Shown in pieces: positions 41,944-45,402 of a DNA stretch of 45,402 nucleotides. Made by a program: the position numbers and the translations under genes. The stretch is from Actinomycetota bacterium (GTDB lineage Bacteria; Actinomycetota; Thermoleophilia; Solirubrobacterales; 70-9). The notes below the pieces were generated by a model that worked only from the letters and a program-made list of their open reading frames with translations, ran no database searches and was not told the origin of the DNA. Position 1 is the stretch's first letter; each line of letters begins with the position of its first letter. The DNA lies in assembly GCA_018268655.1 (NCBI GenBank), contig JAFDWC010000006.1, forward strand, positions 1 through 45,402, written 5' to 3'.

Positions 41944-42586
41944 GTAGCGCAGAGCTACCGCGGAGCAACGGCCGCACCAGCGGCGGCGCCTTCGGCAACC
42001 GCCCCCGCTCGAGCCCGCCCGTCTCGAAGCCGGCGGCGGCGAGCGTGGCGGCGGTGTCGCGGTTGCAGTGGCAGCCGTCGCCGAAGAACCGCCACGGCTT
42101 TTCGAGGCGGTCCTGCCAGCGCGCCAACCCGGCCTCCTCGGCGCGGACGTGCTCGATCAGCAGCAGCCGGCCGCCGGGGACGAGGACCCGGCGCAGCTCG
42201 GCCAGCGCCGCCGCCGGGTCGGGGACGGTGCAGAGGACGAGGGTGGCGACGGCGACGTCGAAGCTGTCGTCGGGGAGCGGCAGCCTTTCGCCCGGCGCCT
42301 CGACGATCGTCGCCGGCCGCGGCGAGGCCGCCACCCGCTCCCGCAGCCGCTTCGCCATGTGTGGGTCGGGCTCGACCAGGACCAGCTCCGTGATCGCGTC
42401 GGGGTAGAGGTCGAGGTTTACCCCGGTACCGGCGCCGAGCTCGACCACCCGTCCCGTCGCGCCCGCCAGCAGCTGGAGCCGCATCTCCCCCAGCCCGCCC
42501 TCCTCGGTCGCCTTCAGGCCGCGGTCGTACATCGCGGCGAACATCCGCCCCCAGGTCGCGTCGTAGGCGGCGTGGGCGAGGCTCAT
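41939..42586 (-). CDS. class I SAM-dependent methyltransferase
   Basis: A 215-residue soluble methyltransferase of the UbiE/type 11 group: motif I VVELGAGTGVNLDLYP, VLVEPDPHM, motif II-like PDDSFDVAVATLVLCTV and LRRVLVPGGRLLLIEHVRAEE. A C-terminal region with DGCHCNRDTAATLAAAGFE carries two cysteines. The substrate could be a quinone, a lipid or a small molecule and cannot be decided here. Its ATG overlaps the SDR stop, so the two are co-translated, and its own stop lies inside the ArsR operator. Confidence 0.87.
   Translation of the reverse strand: MSLAHAAYDATWGRMFAAMYDRGLKATEEGGLGEMRLQLLAGATGRVVELGAGTGVNLDLYPDAITELVLVEPDPHMAKRLRERVAASPRPATIVEAPGERLPLPDDSFDVAVATLVLCTVPDPAAALAELRRVLVPGGRLLLIEHVRAEEAGLARWQDRLEKPWRFFGDGCHCNRDTAATLAAAGFETGGLERGRLPKAPPLVRPLLRGSSALH
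41941..41946 (-). promoter_or_regulatory. leaderless -10 of arsR
   Basis: TACACT on the - strand stands seven bases before ATG 41933 and overlaps the palindrome. Confidence 0.6.
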
Positions 42587-43449
42587 CGGCCCAGCGTATC
42601 CGGGTTCCGCTCGCCCTCGCTATGGGCGGCGCGCTCTTCGTAGGCGCGGCGCGCCTCGTGGTCCACCTCGGTCATCAGCTTGTCGGTCCCCATCGCCCGC
42701 GACACCCACTCACGGGCGGCACGCGGCAGCAGTGCCCCGGTTCGCAGCAGCGCCCCGTTGGCGCGCGGGACGAAGACGTCGAAGCGCGGCACTTCGAGCG
42801 CCTCGACGATCGCCGCCGCGACGTCGGTCGCCTCGACCGGCTTCACCCATCTCTGGCCGACACCGCTGGTCAACTCGGTGTTGACCACGGTCGGCATCAC
42901 GCAGGCGACCTCGATCCCGGTCCCCCGCAGCTCCCCCCGCACCGCCTCGCTCATCCCGACCACGCCGTGCTTGGTCGCCGAGTAGGTGGCGATCCCCGGG
43001 ATGCCGGCCTTGCCCGCCTGGGAGGCGACGTTGACGATCTGGCCCTCGCCGCGCGGCCGAAAGCGCTCGATCGCCAGCTGCGTTCCGGTGATGACCCCGA
43101 TCAGGTTGATCTCGATCTGGCGCCGCACCGACTCCGGCGACTCCTCGACGAGCGGGGTCACCGGCATGATTCCCGCGTTGTTGACGACGACGTCGAGCGG
43201 CCCGAGCTGGCGCTCGGCCTCGGCCAGAAAGCGCTCGAAGGAATCGCGGTCGGTGACGTCGAGGGCAAGCGCCAGGGTGCCGCCGCCGAGCTCGCTGGCG
43301 GTCCGCTCGGTCAGCTCGAGGTCGAGGTCGCCGATCGCCACGCGGCAGCCCTTGGCGACCAGCGCCGCCGTCGTCGCCCTGCCGATCCCGCGCGCGCCGC
43401 CGGTGATCGCGACGACCTTGCCGTCCAGGGACCTGCGCTGCTTCGCCAT
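42583..43449 (-). CDS. short-chain dehydrogenase/reductase (classical SDR)
   Basis: The 288-residue enzyme has the NAD(P) motif ITGGARGIGRATTAAL, DVTDR, the NNAG strand (VVNNAGIMPVTP), the catalytic Ser in NVASQAG and YSATKHG (YxxxK). The C-terminal third contains a helical tail with HEARRAYEERAAHSE. ATG 43449 is supported by GAGGAGGAG just upstream; a longer frame would cross the promoter. It acts on an unknown alcohol/ketone, perhaps with the co-translated methyltransferase. Confidence 0.92.
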   Translation of the reverse strand: MAKQRRSLDGKVVAITGGARGIGRATTAALVAKGCRVAIGDLDLELTERTASELGGGTLALALDVTDRDSFERFLAEAERQLGPLDVVVNNAGIMPVTPLVEESPESVRRQIEINLIGVITGTQLAIERFRPRGEGQIVNVASQAGKAGIPGIATYSATKHGVVGMSEAVRGELRGTGIEVACVMPTVVNTELTSGVGQRWVKPVEATDVAAAIVEALEVPRFDVFVPRANGALLRTGALLPRAAREWVSRAMGTDKLMTEVDHEARRAYEERAAHSEGERNPDTLGR

Positions 43450-43486
43450 CTCTCCTCCTCGCTGCGGCGGGCTCTCCGCGCCGCAC

Positions 43487-43507
43487 ATTGGCTGCCGGGC
43501 CAATCTA
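43487..43507 (-). promoter_or_regulatory. SDR promoter with inverted repeat
   Basis: ATTGGC-TGCCGG-GCCAAT (43487-43504) is an inverted repeat overlapping a - strand -10, TAGATT (43507 to 43502). The leader is about 45 bases with a strong GAGGAGGAG ribosome site, unlike most promoters here; the repeat is a candidate operator. Confidence 0.5.
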
Positions 43508-43577
43508 GCGCGGCCGGTGTCGAAAACCGCGACTGGCGCACCTCGCCCCAACGCCCGTCCCGATGCCCTGCTGGGGG

Positions 43578-43583
43578 TAATCT
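43578..43583 (+). promoter_or_regulatory. leaderless -10 of the CcdA gene
   Basis: TAATCT stands eight bases before TTG 43592; the same hexamer is used before miaB. Confidence 0.5.
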
Positions 43584-43591
43584 GAGGGGTC

Positions 43592-44350
43592 TTGATCAGC
43601 GCCGTCATCAGCTCCGATCCCGCAGCGGGGGTGGGGATCTTCGCCGCCCTCATCGCGGGCGTCGTCTCCTTCCTCTCCCCCTGCGTTCTGCCGCTCGTGC
43701 CGGGCTATCTGTCGGCTGTCACGGGGGTTTCGGCGAACGAACTGAGCAGCGCCGGCTGGCGGCGCGTACTGGGCCCGAGCCTCCTCTTCGTCGCCAGCTT
43801 CTCGACGATCTTCATCCTCCTCGGGCTCACCGCTACCGGCCTCGGCTCGGCCCTGCACGAACACGAAGAAGCGCTGAAAACGATCTCCGGCCTGTTGATC
43901 ATCGCGATGGGCGTCCTCTTCGTCGCCTCGCTCTTCATCACCCGCCTCAACCGCGAGTGGCACGTCGAAGCGCTGCTCTCGCGCGCGGGCAAAGGGGGGC
44001 CGATCGTCGCCGGCGCCGCCTTCGCGATCGCCTGGACCCCCTGTATTGGCCCGACCCTCGGCGCGATCCTCGGCGCCGCCGCACTGACCAACTCCTGGGG
44101 CCGCGGCGCGTTCCTACTCGCCGTCTACTCGGCCGGCCTCGCGATCCCGTTCATCGCCACCGCGCTCGCCTTCTCGCGGATGACCACCGCCTTCGCCGTG
44201 ATCAAGCGCCACTACCAGCTGATCGTCGCGATCGGCGGCGTGATCCTGATCGTGATGGGCTTCCTCATCCTCAGCGGCGAAATGGTGCAGATGAACCTCG
44301 AAGTCCAGTCGTGGGCCGAAAACACCGGCCTGGACTTCTGGAACCGCTGA
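43592..44350 (+). CDS. ccdA: cytochrome c biogenesis protein CcdA
   Basis: CcdA moves reducing power from cytoplasmic thioredoxin across the membrane to keep haem-binding cysteines or other exported thiols reduced. The 252-residue protein has about six membrane segments and two active cysteines in the mirrored motifs SFLSPCVLPLVPGYL (Cys31) and AWTPCIGPTLG (Cys151). The start is TTG. Together with the membrane cytochrome c at 18824 and the oxidising VKOR/DsbA pair, it forms the reducing side of extracytoplasmic thiol control. No resA or ccsB gene is adjacent. Confidence 0.92.
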   Translation: MISAVISSDPAAGVGIFAALIAGVVSFLSPCVLPLVPGYLSAVTGVSANELSSAGWRRVLGPSLLFVASFSTIFILLGLTATGLGSALHEHEEALKTISGLLIIAMGVLFVASLFITRLNREWHVEALLSRAGKGGPIVAGAAFAIAWTPCIGPTLGAILGAAALTNSWGRGAFLLAVYSAGLAIPFIATALAFSRMTTAFAVIKRHYQLIVAIGGVILIVMGFLILSGEMVQMNLEVQSWAENTGLDFWNR

Positions 44351-44359
44351 GCCGCCTCC

Positions 44360-44445
44360 GGACCGGCGCATTTCGGCGTCCTTGCTCGGTCAAGTGCGGA
44401 GCACGCCCCCCGCTCGGCCTTGAACTGCTTGGCCCAGAGGGGGCG
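44360..44445. repeat. inverted-repeat element after ccdA
   Basis: It contains GTGCGGAGCACGC (44394-44406), an exact copy of 27747-27759, forming GTGC-GGA-GCAC. Flanking TCAAG and CTTGA pair around it. It lies between convergent genes, so it may end transcripts. Confidence 0.5.
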
Positions 44446-44452
44446 CAGAACC

Positions 44453-44731
44453 TCAGTTGTTCGTCGGGGCGACGGTCTCCAGCTCGCGGCCGACCGCCTC
44501 GGTGATCTCGAGGCCGCTGTCGTCGCCTTCGCGGGAGCAGACGATGCGGAAGCGGCCGGTGCCGAGCTCGGCGTCTGGCACCAGCGGCAGGCCGCGGATC
44601 GAGTCCCAGCCGAGCCGCTCGATCTCGAACGGGTTCATCCGCACCTCCGACGCCGGGAACGGGCAGTTGGCGTTGTGCTGGTCGATCGCCTTCGAGATCG
44701 CCTCGAGGTTCTTCGCCTCGTTGGAAGCCAT
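44453..44731 (-). CDS. hypothetical protein, 92 residues
   Basis: I do not recognise it. It starts with a helix (MASNEAKNLEAISKAIDQHN) followed by CPFPASEVRMNPFEIERLGW and a beta-rich part with FRIVCSREGDD, ending EAVGRELETVAP. There are two cysteines and no membrane segment. Codon use fits the genome, the start is ATG, and TAAACT stands eight bases upstream, so it looks like a real gene. It is divergent from a tiny membrane protein gene with 48 bases between start codons. Confidence 0.72.
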   Translation of the reverse strand: MASNEAKNLEAISKAIDQHNANCPFPASEVRMNPFEIERLGWDSIRGLPLVPDAELGTGRFRIVCSREGDDSGLEITEAVGRELETVAPTNN

Positions 44732-44739
44732 CGGCCTGG

Positions 44740-44745
44740 AGTTTA
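44740..44745 (-). promoter_or_regulatory. leaderless -10 of the 92-residue gene
   Basis: TAAACT on the - strand stands eight bases before ATG 44731 and 22 bases from the opposing -10 at 44768. Confidence 0.5.
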
Positions 44746-44767
44746 AGGGGCCTACAGACTTGCGTCA

Positions 44768-44773
44768 TAGGGT
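44768..44773 (+). promoter_or_regulatory. leaderless -10 of the small membrane protein gene
   Basis: TAGGGT stands exactly six bases before ATG 44780. Confidence 0.5.
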
Positions 44774-44779
44774 TCGGGC

Positions 44780-44896
44780 ATGGTGCCGCCCGAGGCCTAC
44801 CTCTCCACCCTCGCCGTCGGCGGCATCATCCTCCTGATCGGTCTCCTCGTCGGCGGCTTCTTCGCCGTCGCCCTGCACCGCGGCAAACCACGCTGA
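44780..44896 (+). CDS. 38-residue single-pass membrane protein
   Basis: A short frame, ATG to TGA, encodes MVPPEAYLSTLAVGG followed by a continuous hydrophobic stretch (about residues 10-32, rich in Ile, Leu, Val, Gly and Phe) and a basic end LHRGKPR. That is a classic small one-helix membrane protein with the positive end inside. Support comes from the leaderless -10 at the window's standard spacing and from a hydrophobic pattern unlikely by chance in a GC-rich spacer. Function unknown; it may accompany a membrane complex. Confidence 0.6.
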   Translation: MVPPEAYLSTLAVGGIILLIGLLVGGFFAVALHRGKPR

Positions 44897-44908
44897 CACT
44901 GCGGTACT

Positions 44909-44922
44909 CGAACGCCTGTTCG
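44909..44922. promoter_or_regulatory. LexA (SOS) box of dinB
   Basis: CGAAC-GCCT-GTTCG matches the Gram-positive LexA site CGAACNNNNGTTCG with perfect arms. It sits 15 bases before the -10 of the dinB fragment, where LexA would block the promoter. Confidence 0.85.
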
Positions 44923-44937
44923 GTCCGCGCCGGGGCG

Positions 44938-44943
44938 TAAGGT
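44938..44943 (+). promoter_or_regulatory. leaderless -10 of dinB
   Basis: TAAGGT stands seven bases before GTG 44951, just downstream of the LexA box. Confidence 0.55.
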
Positions 44944-44950
44944 CCGCGGC

Positions 44951-45088
44951 GTGGCGAGCGAAGTGAAGGACTGGCCGCGGGCGGTCGCCCATCTCGACAT
45001 GGACGTGATTGACAATAAGTGGCTGTCGAGCGTAAGCTTTCTGCGTGCTTTGCGGATACGTGCGCGTCAGCAAGGTCGGCGGCCGTGA
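44951..45088 (+). pseudogene. dinB: dinB (DNA polymerase IV) 5' fragment, interrupted
   Basis: From GTG 44951 the frame reads ASEVKDWPRAVAHLDMD, the start of Y-family DNA polymerase IV, where AHLDMDAF carries the first metal-binding Asp. The match stops after GAC at 45004: the expected Ala-Phe is replaced by VIDNKW and unrelated residues up to a TGA at 45086-45088. A normal DinB has about 350-400 residues, so only some 18 codons remain. The rest should lie at the far end of the inserted element. The SOS box and promoter upstream are intact. Confidence 0.82.
45009..45044 (+). promoter_or_regulatory. promoter of the serine recombinase gene
   Basis: TTGACA (45009-45014), an 18-base spacer, TAAGCT (45033-45038) and six bases to GTG 45045. 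It is the best -35/-10 pair in the window and begins only four bases inside the dinB junction. Confidence 0.7.
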
Positions 45089-45402
45089 AGGCGACGGCTT
45101 CATCAGCCCGGAGGTGCAAGAAAAGGCGATCCGGGACTGGGCCGAGCGCAACAAGGTCGACGTCGTCATGGAGCCGCACGAGCTGAATGTCTCCGGCGGG
45201 ACGATGGACCGCCCAATCTTCAATCAGCTCATGGAGAAGATCCGCACCGGGCAGTCTGAGGGGATCGTCGTTTACAAGCTCGATCGCTTCGCCCGTAGCC
45301 TGCTCGGCGCAATCACCACGCTCGCCGATCTCGGTTCTCACGGCGCAGTTCTGGCCTCGGCAACTGAGCCCGAGCTGGACTACTCGACCCCAGCCGGAAG
45401 AG
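45045..45402 (+). CDS. large serine recombinase (integrase), N-terminal part
   Basis: The frame runs off the window after 119 residues. The resolvase-type catalytic domain is clear: GYVRVSKVGG with catalytic Ser9, EVQEKAIRDWAERN, IVVYKLDRFARSLLG with D80, R81 and R84, and the strand ending LDYSTPAGR. The GFISPEVQ-type start with a long loop after the catalytic Ser is typical of large serine integrases of phages and integrative elements rather than small resolvases. The start is GTG. Codon use (CAA, AAT, GAA, TCT) is less GC-biased than the neighbours, as expected for acquired DNA. Confidence 0.92.
   Translation, partial: MLCGYVRVSKVGGREGDGFISPEVQEKAIRDWAERNKVDVVMEPHELNVSGGTMDRPIFNQLMEKIRTGQSEGIVVYKLDRFARSLLGAITTLADLGSHGAVLASATEPELDYSTPAGR

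Larger units (their letters stand above)
45005..45402 (+). mobile_element. left end of an integrative element in dinB
   Basis: The break in dinB similarity at about 45005 is followed at once by the promoter and gene of a large serine recombinase reading into the element. Such integrases normally lie beside their own attachment site. The att core should span the break near 45002-45010. The element extends past the window, so its size and cargo (phage, ICE or other) are unknown. Confidence 0.75.

Noticed and set aside
44826..45341. 171-codon open frame on the - strand at the right edge
   Set aside because: It is antisense to the serine recombinase and crosses the LexA box, dinB start and integrase promoter.
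1..45402. CRISPR arrays, rRNA or tRNA genes
   Set aside because: No regularly spaced repeats and no cloverleaf or rRNA signatures were seen in the intergenic stretches.

Overview
The window reads as a chromosomal segment of a high-GC actinobacterium, most likely class Thermoleophilia (Solirubrobacterales-like). The evidence is very strong G/C codon bias with GTG and TTG starts, a DapL-type diaminopimelate route beside dapA/dapB/dapF, a MurT/GatD lipid II amidation pair, a VKOR-DsbA oxidative folding pair, a Gram-positive type LexA box, and many apparently leaderless genes (TANNNT, 6-8 bases, then ATG/GTG/TTG). The exact genus cannot be read from the sequence.

Bases 1-10445 are one long + strand housekeeping run: nrnA (partial), truB, ribF, a small unknown gene, rpsO, a peroxiredoxin, pnp, an M16 protease, dapB, dapA and RNase J. 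Most of these genes overlap by ATGA/GTGA/TTGA. A gene-free 600-base stretch (10446-11046) holds several hairpins, a large imperfect palindrome, and the terminator of the convergent two-component system on the - strand (12511-13209 and 11047-12507). Bases 13367-23912 carry ftsK, cinA, thpR, recA, a membrane cytochrome c, miaB, miaA, dapF and dapL.

Bases 24037-44731 are a mosaic of short transcription units: a Usp-like protein, two metallo-beta-lactamase-fold proteins, an NAD-dependent epimerase, hflX, dut, a MarR/MFS efflux pair, a cell-wall/lipid cluster on the - strand (lipid kinase, murT, methyltransferase, gatD), a secreted cyclophilin, a peroxiredoxin/hydrolase/VKOR/DsbA redox group, a second lipid kinase beside a PAP2 phosphatase, an ArsR-SRPBCC module, a methyltransferase, an SDR and CcdA. 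Three divergent gene pairs share nearly identical back-to-back leaderless promoters.

The most striking spot is the right edge. A LexA-boxed dinB (DNA polymerase IV) gene begins at 44951, matches the family for only about 18 codons up to its conserved LDMD, and then changes abruptly into the promoter and 5' end of a large serine recombinase that runs off the window. This looks like one end of an integrative element sitting in the 5' end of dinB. Other points for follow-up are a DapF homolog with serine at both catalytic cysteine positions, a MiaA lacking its usual insertion domain (with shortened TruB, RibF and DapB nearby), and a methyltransferase gene translationally coupled between murT and gatD.
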